64,000 nucleotides of DNA from an uncultured Algibacter sp. (GTDB lineage Bacteria > Bacteroidota > Bacteroidia > Flavobacteriales > Flavobacteriaceae): assembly GCF_947487575.1 (NCBI RefSeq), contig NZ_CANKXG010000008.1, positions 1 through 64,000 on the forward strand, in the 5' to 3' direction. Shown in pieces: positions 9,626-18,325 of the stretch (position 1 is its first letter; each line of letters begins with the position of its first letter). A model generated the notes under the pieces. The model was not told the origin of the DNA. It did no database searches and saw only the letters and a program-made list of their open reading frames with translations. Position numbers and translations under genes: made by a program.

Positions 9626-10030
9626 TTAGAGTTTATTCACACAACATGTTTTATTTTTACATTGACAAAACCGACTGCTATACCAATGAAAAAATATTAA
9701 ACCTAAAGAAGGCAAGTAAATAGCGACTTCTGAAATGTTAAACCAACCTACTTTCTCGTTCACTATTATAAACACTAGTAATAACCAGCTCGCAAAAAGC
9801 GTAATTGTAATCCATTTTTTTGATACAGTCGTACTAGATTTATATATTGCAAGCGCAGAAATAATTAGGAAAATAAAGTCTATACTAGACCACCACAAAG
9901 GTTTAGCTTCACAGCACTTTATAACATGAACTTGAACTGCAAATAAAAATGGAGTGGCGAGACAATGTATAAGACATAAGCTACTTGACAGAATACCTAT
10001 TGTATCTGATTTATTAATGGTAAAAGTCAT
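9626..10030 (-). CDS. MerC-domain inner membrane protein
   Basis: 134 residues with about four membrane helices. The first helix carries SLCLIHC (C19, H22, C23), followed by ATPF and a CC pair at 38-39, which match the metal-binding layout of the MerC family; the C terminus is also Cys-rich (CQCKNKTCC). MerC proteins move Hg(II) in mer operons, but chromosomal Bacteroidota members usually lie beside Fur/Zur-type regulators and have no mercury reductase partner. None is present here. I start at 10030 (MTFTINKSDTIG); the longer frame would read through the operator. It is the first gene of the operon. Confidence 0.8.
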   Translation of the reverse strand: MTFTINKSDTIGILSSSLCLIHCLATPFLFAVQVHVIKCCEAKPLWWSSIDFIFLIISALAIYKSSTTVSKKWITITLFASWLLLVFIIVNEKVGWFNISEVAIYLPSLGLIFFHWYSSRFCQCKNKTCCVNKL

Positions 10031-10044
10031 TGAGATAATTTTAA

Positions 10045-10059
10045 TGCAACCTAGTTGCA
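10045..10059. promoter_or_regulatory. Operator palindrome 1 (TGCAAC-CTA-GTTGCA)
   Basis: Perfect 6-base inverted repeat with a 3-base spacer, 15 bases upstream of the MerC-like start. On the minus strand it overlaps TAATATTG (10058-10065), one base from the TAnnTTTG -7 consensus. Binding by the divergent Fur-family regulator would block the operon. The binding protein is inferred from position. Confidence 0.7.
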
Positions 10060-10083
10060 ATATTACTTTAGATTTTTTTAAAA

Positions 10084-10098
10084 TGCAACTCAGTTGCA
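10084..10098. promoter_or_regulatory. Operator palindrome 2 (TGCAAC-TCA-GTTGCA)
   Basis: Second copy of the same palindrome, 39 bases centre to centre from the first. It ends one base before TATATTTG (10100-10107), a perfect -7 box for the rightward Fur-family gene, so occupancy should repress the regulator itself (autoregulation). Confidence 0.7.
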
Positions 10099-10099
10099 A

Positions 10100-10107
10100 T
10101 ATATTTG
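10100..10107 (+). promoter_or_regulatory. -7 box of the Fur-family regulator gene
   Basis: TATATTTG matches TAnnTTTG exactly. The start codon at 10112 is only 4 bases further, so the transcript would be nearly leaderless. Confidence 0.5.
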
Positions 10108-10111
10108 TGTT

Positions 10112-10489
10112 ATGGGCATTACAAGACAAACAAAACAGGTAAAAACGTTGATTGCTATTTTTGATAATGAAAACAGAGCTATATCGGTTGTAGATTTGGT
10201 AAAATCCTTAGAATCTGAAATGAATAAAACTACCGTATATCGCATTTTAGACAAGCTTATGGATGATGGTATTGTACATTCATTTATGGGTAAAGGTGGC
10301 CTTAAATGGTACGCAAAGTGTCAAGATTGTAGTTGTGATACTCATAATGATGTGCATCCACATTTTCAATGTAAAACATGTGGAGAAGTTGAATGTTTAC
10401 CCGTAAAGTTTACTTTACCTCCTGTAAATGGTTATAAAGTTGAGTCCATTAACTTACTAATGATTGGAGAGTGTAATAATTGCTCTTAG
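10112..10489 (+). CDS. Fur-family metalloregulator (Zur-like)
   Basis: 125 residues from the ATG at 10112 (MGITRQTKQ); the frame is open further upstream but would overlap the operator and promoter. It has an N-terminal winged helix (ISVVDLVKSL...NKTTVYRILDKLMDDGIV), then a metal-binding C-terminal half with HPHFQCKTCG and a final ECNNCS; the two CxxC pairs are the structural zinc site of the family. Fur, Zur and PerR cannot be separated with certainty. The Cys/His-rich partner genes favour zinc. Twin palindromes upstream are its likely operators. Confidence 0.85.
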   Translation: MGITRQTKQVKTLIAIFDNENRAISVVDLVKSLESEMNKTTVYRILDKLMDDGIVHSFMGKGGLKWYAKCQDCSCDTHNDVHPHFQCKTCGEVECLPVKFTLPPVNGYKVESINLLMIGECNNCS

Positions 10490-10526
10490 TTATTATTAAG
10501 AATTAAAAGAAAAAGCTGTAAAATAA

Positions 10527-10558
10527 AAAAAGTCGAACTTTATAAAGTTCGACTTTTT
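10527..10558. terminator. Bidirectional intrinsic terminator
   Basis: A perfect 16-base-pair hairpin built on AGTCGAACTTTA/TAAAGTTCGACT, flanked by A and T runs on both sides. It serves the Fur-family gene (rightward) and the tRNA gene (leftward). Confidence 0.85.
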
Positions 10559-10560
10559 GT

Positions 10561-10634
10561 CGGGGTGGCAGGATTCGAACCTGCGACCTCCGCGTCCCAA
10601 ACGCGGCGCGATAACCGGGCTACGCTACACCCCG
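10561..10634 (-). tRNA. tRNA-Pro (anticodon UGG)
   Basis: Read on the minus strand: acceptor stem CGGGGTG pairs with CACCCCG, the anticodon loop holds TTTGGGA with anticodon TGG, and the T arm carries GGTTCGAATCC. Length is 74 bases without an encoded CCA end. Anticodon UGG reads proline codons. Confidence 0.95.
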
Positions 10635-10759
10635 ATTTATGGTTATCTGTAACGGGATGCAAATATAGAGTTTTCTTTTACATTAAAAATCATTTTTAAA
10701 CTCTTTTTTTAGTTTTTTAAATTATTATTTCTCAATAAAATTTTTGCAAAAATTAATCT

Positions 10760-10767
10760 TAAATTTG
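10760..10767 (+). promoter_or_regulatory. Candidate -7 box of udk operon
   Basis: TAAATTTG matches TAnnTTTG, 26 bases before the udk start. A TTG lies upstream at 10744-10746 with shorter spacing than usual. Confidence 0.4.
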
Positions 10768-10793
10768 TTTAATTAAAGCCAAAATTAATAGTT

Positions 10794-11399
10794 ATGCTAA
10801 TTATTGGGATTGCAGGTGGAACAGGTTGTGGTAAAACTACTGTTGTAAACCAAATACTTAATGAACTCCCGGAAGGTGAAGTTGGTGTAATATCACAGGA
10901 CTCATATTACAAAGATACTTCTCACTTATCTTATGATGAACGAGTGAAAATTAATTTTGACCACCCGCGAAGTATCGATTTCGAATTATTAGCAGAACAT
11001 GTAAAAGATTTAAAAAACAACAAAGCCATACACCAACCCGTATATTCTTTTGTAAAACATAATAGAACTGGTGAAACTTTATTAACAAACCCTCGAAAAG
11101 TAATGATTATAGAGGGTATTTTAATCCTTACAAACCCTGAATTAAGAGATATGTTTGATATTAAAATTTTTGTTCATGCAGATAGTGATGAACGCTTAAT
11201 AAGGCGTTTAAAACGCGACATATCAGAGAGAGGAAGAGACTTAGATGAAGTCTTAAATAGATATCAAACCACGTTAAAACCGATGCATAACCAGTTTATT
11301 GAACCTATGAAAGAATATGCAGATATTATAATCCCTAACAACAAACACAATACAGTTGCTATAGATATAGTTAAAACTATAATAACAGAAAAATTATAA
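10794..11399 (+). CDS. udk: Uridine kinase
   Basis: Pyrimidine salvage enzyme phosphorylating uridine and cytidine. 201 residues, normal length. The P-loop GGTGCGKT is at residues 8-15, followed by ISQDSYY (substrate region) and NFDHP, with the lid segment RRLKRDISERGRD. It opens a tight cluster: the divIC-like gene follows one base after its stop. Confidence 0.93.
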   Translation: MLIIGIAGGTGCGKTTVVNQILNELPEGEVGVISQDSYYKDTSHLSYDERVKINFDHPRSIDFELLAEHVKDLKNNKAIHQPVYSFVKHNRTGETLLTNPRKVMIIEGILILTNPELRDMFDIKIFVHADSDERLIRRLKRDISERGRDLDEVLNRYQTTLKPMHNQFIEPMKEYADIIIPNNKHNTVAIDIVKTIITEKL

Positions 11400-11400
11400 C

Positions 11401-11721
11401 ATGGCACTTCAAAAAAACAAATATTTAAAACCTTTTAAAAATATATTCATACTTATATTAGTTGTATTTGCGGTTTGGATGTTGTTTTTTGATGCCAATT
11501 CTTGGCTTATTCACCATGAATTAAATACTGAAGTTGAAGATTTAAACAACGAAAAAGAGTACTATAAAAAAGAAATAGAAAAAGACAAAATAGATTTAAA
11601 AAAAATTAGCACAGAGGAAGGTTTAGAGAAATTTGCAAGAGAAGAATATTACATGAAACGTGATAATGAAGAAATTTACATTATTGAGTATGAAGATAGC
11701 TTAAAAACAAAAAAAAAATGA
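11401..11721 (+). CDS. FtsB/DivIC-family septum initiator
   Basis: 106-residue single-pass membrane protein. It has a short cytoplasmic N terminus, one helix at about 14-31 (IFILILVVFAVWMLFF), then a coiled coil (ELNTEVEDLNNEKEYYKKEIEK) and the family's end motif KFAREEYYMKRDNEEIYII. Members link early and late divisome components. Its last codons overlap the start of the mutase small-subunit gene (ATGA). Confidence 0.88.
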   Translation: MALQKNKYLKPFKNIFILILVVFAVWMLFFDANSWLIHHELNTEVEDLNNEKEYYKKEIEKDKIDLKKISTEEGLEKFAREEYYMKRDNEEIYIIEYEDSLKTKKK

Positions 11722-13079
11722 GTAATAATTTGTTTGATGAGTTTGACGCTGTTTCTGCAAAACAATGGAAACAAAAAATACAGTTCGATTTAAAAGGTGC
11801 TGATTACAACAATACACTTATTTGGAAAACTAATGAGGATATTGATGTAAAACCCTTTTATCATGGTGATGATTTCGAAAAACCCATTGATATTTCTAAT
11901 ACAAAAACTAAACACTGGAAAATTTGCCAATCTATATTTGTTGCTGATGTTAATAAATCAAATTTAAAAGCTATTGATGTTCTTGAGCGAGGTGCTGAAA
12001 GCATTAAATTTATTATTCCATCGGAAAACATTTCAATTGAAAGCTTAATTAAAAAAATCAATCTTAACACCACGATTTTATATTTTGAACTGCAATTTCT
12101 TTCAGAAGATTTTATTAAAAAAATACACGAAATCGCTCCAAAAGCTAAGATTCAAACAGATATTATTGGGCATTTAGCTAAAACTGGTAACTGGTTTGAA
12201 AATTTAAAAACGGATTTTAAAACATTTAAATCTATTATAAAAAACTCAGCATCGTGTAGTATAAATGCTTCACTTTACCAAAATGCAGGCGCTAACATAA
12301 CTCAGCAATTAGCTTATGCTTTAGCTCATGCCAATGAATATTTGAATATTTCAGAAAACGAAGACCTTAATTTAAAATCACTTAGCGTCACATTTCGTAT
12401 TTCAGTTGGAACAAATTATTTTTTTGAAATAGCAAAATTAAAGGCTTTACGAAAGCTTTGGAATACTTTAGCCTTGGAATACAATGCAAATCCAGATTGC
12501 GAAATTATTGTTACTCCAACAAAACGAAACAAAACACTTTACGATTATAATACAAACATGTTGCGCACCACAACAGAATGTATGAGTGCAATTCTAGGAG
12601 GCTCCAATACAATTTGTAATTTACCTTATGATTTTTTTTACCATAAAACGAATGAATTTGGAGAACGCATTGCAAGAAATCAACTTTTAGTCTTAAAACA
12701 CGAAAGTTATTTTAACAAAGTTAATAACCCTTCAGACGGTTCATATTATATTGAAAATTTAACCCATCAACTTTCAAAAAATGCTTTAGAGTTATTTAAA
12801 AACATTGAAGCCAATGGCGGTTTTTTAAAGCAGCTAAAAACAGGGACTATTCAGAGAAAAATTAAAGAAAGTGCCATAAAAGAGCAATATGATTTTGATA
12901 AAGGTAACGAAGTTTTGTTGGGTTCCAATAAACACCCAAACAAAAATGATAAAATGAAAAACGAGTTAGAACTTTATCCTTTTGTTAAAACCAAAACAAG
13001 AAAAACATTAATAGAACCTATAATAGAAAAAAGATTATCAGAACATTTAGAACAAAAACGATTAAAAAATGAAAATTAA
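11718..13079 (+). CDS. mutA: Methylmalonyl-CoA mutase small (beta) subunit
   Basis: 453 residues, homologous to the barrel domain of the mutase but without a cobalamin-binding C-terminal domain, as in known small subunits. Recognisable mutase phrases include SVTFRISVGTNYFFEIAKLKALRKLW, TTTECMSAILGGSNTICNLPYD and NPSDGSYYIENLTHQLSKNALELF. It pairs with the large subunit 700 bases downstream to isomerise methylmalonyl-CoA and succinyl-CoA. A lipoprotein gene lies between the two subunit genes. Confidence 0.92.
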   Translation: MSNNLFDEFDAVSAKQWKQKIQFDLKGADYNNTLIWKTNEDIDVKPFYHGDDFEKPIDISNTKTKHWKICQSIFVADVNKSNLKAIDVLERGAESIKFIIPSENISIESLIKKINLNTTILYFELQFLSEDFIKKIHEIAPKAKIQTDIIGHLAKTGNWFENLKTDFKTFKSIIKNSASCSINASLYQNAGANITQQLAYALAHANEYLNISENEDLNLKSLSVTFRISVGTNYFFEIAKLKALRKLWNTLALEYNANPDCEIIVTPTKRNKTLYDYNTNMLRTTTECMSAILGGSNTICNLPYDFFYHKTNEFGERIARNQLLVLKHESYFNKVNNPSDGSYYIENLTHQLSKNALELFKNIEANGGFLKQLKTGTIQRKIKESAIKEQYDFDKGNEVLLGSNKHPNKNDKMKNELELYPFVKTKTRKTLIEPIIEKRLSEHLEQKRLKNEN

Positions 13080-13080
13080 A

Positions 13081-13758
13081 ATGAACTCAAAAATTACGCT
13101 TCTTACTTTTTTATTATTTTTTATTGCTTTTAGCTGTAAAAAAGAAAGTCCATTTTCAAACTTTAAATATGCCGACAAACCTGTTGCCTTTGAATGTGAA
13201 GGTGTTAATGCTAAATTATTAAACGAAGCACTTTATAGTTTTGAAGATGATATTACAAATCATTTTAACAAAGGCAAACAAAACCGTAGATTAGATCAAG
13301 CTTACTCACAAATTATACGAAATTCTGTTTTTGGAAAATTAAAACTAGAAGACATTATTTCAAAACACACTGTTGAAATATTTGAGGCCTTAAAAAATGA
13401 AGATGATCTGTGGGATGCCGCTAACACTAAAAGTCACTTAAATTATAATAGTACTACCTTAAGTTGTATTGCAAACAATATAAAAGACAGTAATTTAAAA
13501 ACCACTTTAAATGCACTTATATCTACAAACAGTATGGCTCCTAAACTTTTTGGACCAGCTTTAGTTAGCAAATACAGAAATGCGTTAGCCGATAAAAACT
13601 TAGCCTTATATGTAGCTTTAGATTTATATTATGCCAAACTATTTGACATAGATTTTAATAAAGTTAACTTGGAAAAACCTGAGCAAAAAGTAGATTTTAA
13701 CCAACTTCCAGCTGTTGAAAAAACAGAAATAGATCCACATGCAGGACATAATCATTAA
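13081..13758 (+). CDS. Predicted lipoprotein of unknown function
   Basis: 225 residues from the second ATG ([14 protein letters not shown]); the frame also opens at 13069, inside the end of mutA. A lipoprotein signal ends in IAFSC at the lipobox, followed by [16 protein letters not shown]. The rest is largely helical with no family I can name; it ends with the His-rich DPHAGHNH. It sits between the two methylmalonyl-CoA mutase genes, 5 bases before the large subunit. Whether its role is related to the mutase is unknown. Confidence 0.75.
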   Translation: MNSKITLLTFLLFFIAFSCKKESPFSNFKYADKPVAFECEGVNAKLLNEALYSFEDDITNHFNKGKQNRRLDQAYSQIIRNSVFGKLKLEDIISKHTVEIFEALKNEDDLWDAANTKSHLNYNSTTLSCIANNIKDSNLKTTLNALISTNSMAPKLFGPALVSKYRNALADKNLALYVALDLYYAKLFDIDFNKVNLEKPEQKVDFNQLPAVEKTEIDPHAGHNH

Positions 13759-13763
13759 ATAAC

Positions 13764-15884
13764 TTGAGCAGAAAAAATCTTCAACATATCAAATTAAAGT
13801 CAGAGGTCGAAAATAAGGAGTTTGATACTTCAATTTTTCGAACTGCTGAAAATATTGATATAAAATCAACTTATACAAAAAATGATATTGAAGGTTTAGA
13901 GCATCTAGATTTTGTAGCAGGAATTGCTCCCAATCTCAGAGGTCCATATAGCACCATGTATGTACGAAGACCATGGACTATTCGTCAATATGCAGGATTT
14001 TCAACTGCTGAAGAAAGCAATGCTTTTTACAAAAGAAATTTAGCTGCAGGACAAAAAGGCCTTTCGGTTGCTTTTGATTTAGCTACGCATAGGGGTTACG
14101 ACTCAGACCATGAACGCGTTGTTGGAGATGTAGGTAAAGCTGGTGTTGCGATTGACTCGGTTGAAGACATGAAAATACTCTTCGATCAAATTCCCTTAGA
14201 TAAAATGTCGGTTTCTATGACTATGAATGGAGCCGTATTACCCATTTTAGCGTTTTATATTGTCACTGCCGAAGAGCAAGGTGTAAAACTAAAACAATTA
14301 GCTGGTACAATTCAAAATGATATTTTAAAGGAGTTTATGGTTAGGAACACTTATATCTATCCGCCTACCCCTTCTATGAAAATTATTTCTGATATTTTCG
14401 AATACACTAGTAAAAATATGCCAAAATACAATAGCATTAGCATTTCTGGTTATCACATGCAAGAAGCTGGTGCCACCTGCGATATTGAGCTAGCATATAC
14501 ACTAGCAGACGGATTAGAATATATTAAAAAAGGGTTAGCAGCAGGCATGGATATTGACACCTTTGCTCCTCGCCTATCTTTTTTCTTGGCTATTGGCATG
14601 AACCATTTTATGGAAATTGCCAAAATGCGAGCTGCTAGAATGCTTTGGGCGAAATTGGTAAAACAATTCAGTCCTAAAAACCAAAAATCTTTATCATTAC
14701 GAACACATTGTCAAACTTCTGGATGGAGCTTAACGGAGCAAGACCCTTTTAACAATGTAGCTCGAACTACAATAGAAGCTGCTGCAGCAGCTTTTGGAGG
14801 CACACAAAGTTTGCATACTAATGCTTTAGACGAAGCTATTGCTTTACCAACTGATTTTTCAGCAAGAATTGCTAGAAACACCCAAATATTTTTACAAGAA
14901 GAAACCAAAATAACAAAAACTGTTGACCCTTGGGCAGGAAGTTATTATGTTGAAAAACTAACCCATGATATTGCTAAAAAGGCTTGGACTTTAATTGAAG
15001 AAATTGAAGAACTTGGAGGCATGACTAAAGCTATTGAAGCTGGCATACCTAAGATTAGAATTGAAGAAGCTGCAGCAAGAAAACAAGCTAGAATAGATTC
15101 TGGGCAAGATATTATTATTGGCGTTAATAAATATAGACTCAAAGAAGAAGATCCAATTTCGACACTAGAAGTCGACAATCAAACAGTTAGGTATTCTCAA
15201 ATAGAGCGATTAAATAGAATTAAGGCTGAAAGAAATTCAGATAAAGTTAAAGCTACTTTATTAAAATTAACTAAAGCTGCTCGAACGGGAAAAGAAAATT
15301 TACTAGCTTTAGCTATTGAAGCTGCTCGTGAACGTGCCACTCTAGGAGAAATTAGTGATGCATTAGAAGCAGAATTTGGAAGGCACAAAGCACAAATTAA
15401 ATCATTTTCTGGCGTGTATAGTAAAGAAATAAAAGACGATAAATCCTTTAAAAAAGCTCAAGAGTTAGCTGATATTTTTGCAGAGCAAGATGGCAGACGC
15501 CCTCGAATCATGATAGCAAAAATGGGACAAGATGGCCATGACCGTGGTGCAAAAGTAGTAGCAACTGGTTATGCCGATGTTGGCTTTGATGTTGATATTG
15601 GTCCGTTATTCCAAACTCCGCAAGAAGCAGCAAAACAAGCTGTTGAAAACGATGTACACATTTTGGGTGTGTCCTCATTGGCAGCCGGTCATAAAACCCT
15701 AGTCCCTCAAGTTATTGATGCGTTAAAGACTTATGGTCGTGATGACATTATGGTTATAGTTGGTGGCGTAATCCCTAAACAAGATTACCAATATTTATTT
15801 GATGCTGGAGCAGTCGCCATTTTTGGGCCAGGAACGAAAATTAGTGATGCTACTATTAAAATTTTGGAAATATTAATAGATTAA
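13764..15884 (+). CDS. scpA: Methylmalonyl-CoA mutase large (alpha) subunit
   Basis: 706 residues. The substrate-binding barrel covers about 45-520, with [26 protein letters not shown] near the start. The cobalamin-binding domain is C-terminal, with the lower-ligand motif GQDGHDRG and the following SSLAAGH and VVGGVIP-like segments (VIVGGVIP). The start is TTG at 13764, giving [14 protein letters not shown], a typical N terminus; no ATG follows for about 60 codons, so TTG is very likely real. It converts between methylmalonyl-CoA and succinyl-CoA in propionate metabolism. Confidence 0.96.
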   Translation: MSRKNLQHIKLKSEVENKEFDTSIFRTAENIDIKSTYTKNDIEGLEHLDFVAGIAPNLRGPYSTMYVRRPWTIRQYAGFSTAEESNAFYKRNLAAGQKGLSVAFDLATHRGYDSDHERVVGDVGKAGVAIDSVEDMKILFDQIPLDKMSVSMTMNGAVLPILAFYIVTAEEQGVKLKQLAGTIQNDILKEFMVRNTYIYPPTPSMKIISDIFEYTSKNMPKYNSISISGYHMQEAGATCDIELAYTLADGLEYIKKGLAAGMDIDTFAPRLSFFLAIGMNHFMEIAKMRAARMLWAKLVKQFSPKNQKSLSLRTHCQTSGWSLTEQDPFNNVARTTIEAAAAAFGGTQSLHTNALDEAIALPTDFSARIARNTQIFLQEETKITKTVDPWAGSYYVEKLTHDIAKKAWTLIEEIEELGGMTKAIEAGIPKIRIEEAAARKQARIDSGQDIIIGVNKYRLKEEDPISTLEVDNQTVRYSQIERLNRIKAERNSDKVKATLLKLTKAARTGKENLLALAIEAARERATLGEISDALEAEFGRHKAQIKSFSGVYSKEIKDDKSFKKAQELADIFAEQDGRRPRIMIAKMGQDGHDRGAKVVATGYADVGFDVDIGPLFQTPQEAAKQAVENDVHILGVSSLAAGHKTLVPQVIDALKTYGRDDIMVIVGGVIPKQDYQYLFDAGAVAIFGPGTKISDATIKILEILID

Positions 15885-15966
15885 GCAAATAACTATCAAT
15901 AACATAATTGATTTTCCGTTAATAGATTTGTTAACAAGTTCCACTTTTATTCCACATAAATAATTG

Positions 15967-15974
15967 TATTTTTG
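15967..15974 (+). promoter_or_regulatory. Candidate -7 box of parAB
   Basis: TATTTTTG fits TAnnTTTG, 24 bases before the parA start. No convincing TTG -33 element at the proper spacing. Confidence 0.4.
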
Positions 15975-15998
15975 TAGTTAATAAAACCAAATCATTTA

Positions 15999-16763
15999 AT
16001 GGGTAAAATCATTGCAATTGCTAATCAAAAAGGTGGTGTTGGTAAAACAACAACCTCAATTAATTTAGCAGCTTCACTAGGTGTTCTAGAGAAGAAAGTA
16101 CTACTTATAGATGCTGACCCTCAAGCAAATGCAACTTCTGGAATTGGAATTGATGTAGAAACTGTTAACATTGGAACCTATCAACTTTTAGAACATTCTA
16201 ACACAGCAAAACAAGCTATTGTAACAACCGAAACACCAAATTTAGATGTTATTCCTGCGCATATCGATTTAGTTGCTATTGAAATAGAACTTGTTGATAA
16301 AGATGAACGAGAATATATGCTTAAAAAAGCATTAACTGATACTAAAGATGATTATGACTTTATAATTATTGATTGCGCACCGTCATTAGGCTTATTAACA
16401 TTAAATGCTTTAACAGCAGCAGATGCAGTAATTATTCCTATTCAATGTGAATATTTTGCATTGGAAGGTTTAGGAAAATTATTAAACACGATAAAAAGTG
16501 TTCAAAAAATACATAATACAGAATTAGATATTGAAGGCTTGTTATTAACTATGTACGATTCACGCTTACGATTATCAAATCAAGTAGTTGAAGAAGTTCA
16601 AAAACATTTTAACGATATGGTGTTCCAAACCATCATTCAACGAAATGTAAGACTCAGTGAAGCACCAAGTTATGGCGAAAGCATAATTAATTACGATGCA
16701 AGTAGTAAAGGTGCTAACAATTACTTAAGTTTGGCAAAAGAAGTCATCAATAAAAACGCTTAA
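15999..16763 (+). CDS. parA: Chromosome-partitioning ATPase ParA (Soj)
   Basis: 254-residue deviant-Walker ATPase: KGGVGKTT at residues 11-18 after MGKIIAIANQ, DADPQANAT, and DCAPSLGLLTLNAL. It drives segregation of the chromosome origin with ParB, encoded 2 bases downstream. The size and lack of an N-terminal DNA-binding domain fit the chromosomal Soj type rather than a plasmid type. Confidence 0.95.
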   Translation: MGKIIAIANQKGGVGKTTTSINLAASLGVLEKKVLLIDADPQANATSGIGIDVETVNIGTYQLLEHSNTAKQAIVTTETPNLDVIPAHIDLVAIEIELVDKDEREYMLKKALTDTKDDYDFIIIDCAPSLGLLTLNALTAADAVIIPIQCEYFALEGLGKLLNTIKSVQKIHNTELDIEGLLLTMYDSRLRLSNQVVEEVQKHFNDMVFQTIIQRNVRLSEAPSYGESIINYDASSKGANNYLSLAKEVINKNA

Positions 16764-16765
16764 TT

Positions 16766-17680
16766 ATGGCTAAGGCAACTAAAAAACAGGCTTTGGGTAG
16801 AGGCTTATCGGCTCTGTTAAAAGACCCAAGTAATGATATACAATCGGCTCAAGATACAAATGCTGATAAAGTTATTGGTAATATAGTTGAATTAGACTTA
16901 GATTTTATTGAAGTTAACCCGTTTCAACCACGTACAAACTTTAGTGAAGAATCACTTCGTGAATTAGCCTCATCTATAAAAGAATTAGGTATTATTCAAC
17001 CAATAACGGTTAGAAAATTAGGCTTAAACAAATATCAATTAGTTTCTGGAGAACGTCGTTTTAGAGCTTCAAAATTATTAGGTTTAGAAACAATTCCTGC
17101 TTACGTTAGAATTGCAAACGATCAAGAATCTCTTGAAATGGCTTTGGTTGAAAACATTCAACGTCAAGATTTAGACCCAATTGAAATTGCCTTATCATAC
17201 CAACGTTTAATTGACGAAATCAATTTAACCCAAGAACAAATGAGTGAACGCGTTGGCAAAAAACGCTCTACCATTGCTAATTACCTGCGTTTATTAAAAC
17301 TAGATCCTATCATTCAAACAGGGATGCGCGACGGGTTTATTTCTATGGGCCATGGGCGTGCTTTAATTGCTATTGAAGACCAATCGAATCAATTAGACAT
17401 TTACGAAAACATACTATCAAACAAACTATCTGTTAGAGAAACTGAAAACCTTGTTCGCGATTTCAATAATTCTAAAAATACAGAAACAACTTCAAAAAAA
17501 CCAGAAGATAATGACATGCCAAAATTTGTTAAAAAAGGTATAACTGCATTTTCTGAATACTTTGGACATAAAATAGACGTTAAAGTCTCTAAAAACGGGA
17601 AAGGAAAAATTACAATTCCTTTTCATTCTGAAGAAGATTTTAATCGTATAAAAAAATTAGTTCAAGGTGATTCCAAATAA
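16766..17680 (+). CDS. parB: Chromosome-partitioning protein ParB (Spo0J)
   Basis: 304 residues. The ParB/Srx CTPase domain shows NPFQPRTNFSEESLRELASSIKELGIIQPI and SGERRFRASKLLGL, then ENIQRQDLDPIEIA, a helix-turn-helix (LTQEQMSERVGKKRSTIANYLRLL) and a C-terminal dimerisation segment. It binds parS sites and loads as a clamp. I did not find a full parS palindrome in the window. Its 3' end overlaps the GTG start of the next gene by 14 bases. Confidence 0.95.
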   Translation: MAKATKKQALGRGLSALLKDPSNDIQSAQDTNADKVIGNIVELDLDFIEVNPFQPRTNFSEESLRELASSIKELGIIQPITVRKLGLNKYQLVSGERRFRASKLLGLETIPAYVRIANDQESLEMALVENIQRQDLDPIEIALSYQRLIDEINLTQEQMSERVGKKRSTIANYLRLLKLDPIIQTGMRDGFISMGHGRALIAIEDQSNQLDIYENILSNKLSVRETENLVRDFNNSKNTETTSKKPEDNDMPKFVKKGITAFSEYFGHKIDVKVSKNGKGKITIPFHSEEDFNRIKKLVQGDSK

Positions 17681-18287
17681 AATTCTAATAATAGGAATAA
17701 TAGCATGCTTACTTTGTTTCTCTTCTTTCGCTCAAAGCAAAAAGGAGAAAGAAATAAAAGAGCTTCCAAAAGAAGCTGTTATTGATTCTGTCATTAAAGT
17801 TAGTAACCCAATAAATCCTCTTTCGCCAGCAAAAGCAGCATTCTACTCGGCAATATTACCAGGTTTAGGCCAGGCTTACAATAAAAAATATTGGAAAATC
17901 CCTATTGTTTGGGCTGCTATTGGCTCTGGTATTTATTTTTACATCAATAATAATGAGCAATACAACAGGTATAGAGATGCTTACAAAAGTAGACTTGCTG
18001 GTTTTACTAATGATGAATTTTATTTAGACTCCAATGGAAATCAGTTAAGCACGCCAACAGTTTCTACAGAAAAACTTGAGGATGCACAAGAATTCTATAG
18101 TCGTAACAGAGAAATGTCTCTTTTAGTAACCATAGGCTTCTATGCATTAAACATAATTGATGCTAATGTAGATGCCCATTTGTTACAATATAATATTGAT
18201 GAAAACTTGTCTTTATCACCGCATTATAAAATAAATAGTTTTGACGCATCAAGCGATTTAGGATTAACTTTAAATTTTAAATTTTAG
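17667..18287 (+). CDS. DUF5683 family protein, probably membrane or envelope associated
   Basis: 206 residues from a GTG start inside the parB end; the GTG start gives a clean signal peptide (MIPNKILIIGIIACLLCFSSFAQ). The middle has SPAKAAFYSAILPGLGQAYNKKYWKIPIVWAAIGSGIYFYI, the P-G-x-GQ-Y-N-K motif of DUF5683, plus a second hydrophobic segment near LLVTIGFYALNIIDANVDAHL. Function unknown. The position between parB and dapB is conserved, to my knowledge, in Flavobacteriaceae. Confidence 0.82.
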   Translation: MIPNKILIIGIIACLLCFSSFAQSKKEKEIKELPKEAVIDSVIKVSNPINPLSPAKAAFYSAILPGLGQAYNKKYWKIPIVWAAIGSGIYFYINNNEQYNRYRDAYKSRLAGFTNDEFYLDSNGNQLSTPTVSTEKLEDAQEFYSRNREMSLLVTIGFYALNIIDANVDAHLLQYNIDENLSLSPHYKINSFDASSDLGLTLNFKF

Positions 18288-18325
18288 TACTTAATGAATA
18301 TTAAGCAAATAATAGACAAAAATAT

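Noticed and set aside
9626-10030. Mercury-resistance operon
   Set aside because: No merA, merP, merT or merR is present; the regulator is Fur-like and the partners fit nutrient metal uptake.
15885-15998. parS site near parAB
   Set aside because: TTCCAC occurs twice in this gap but not as a palindrome of the parS type.
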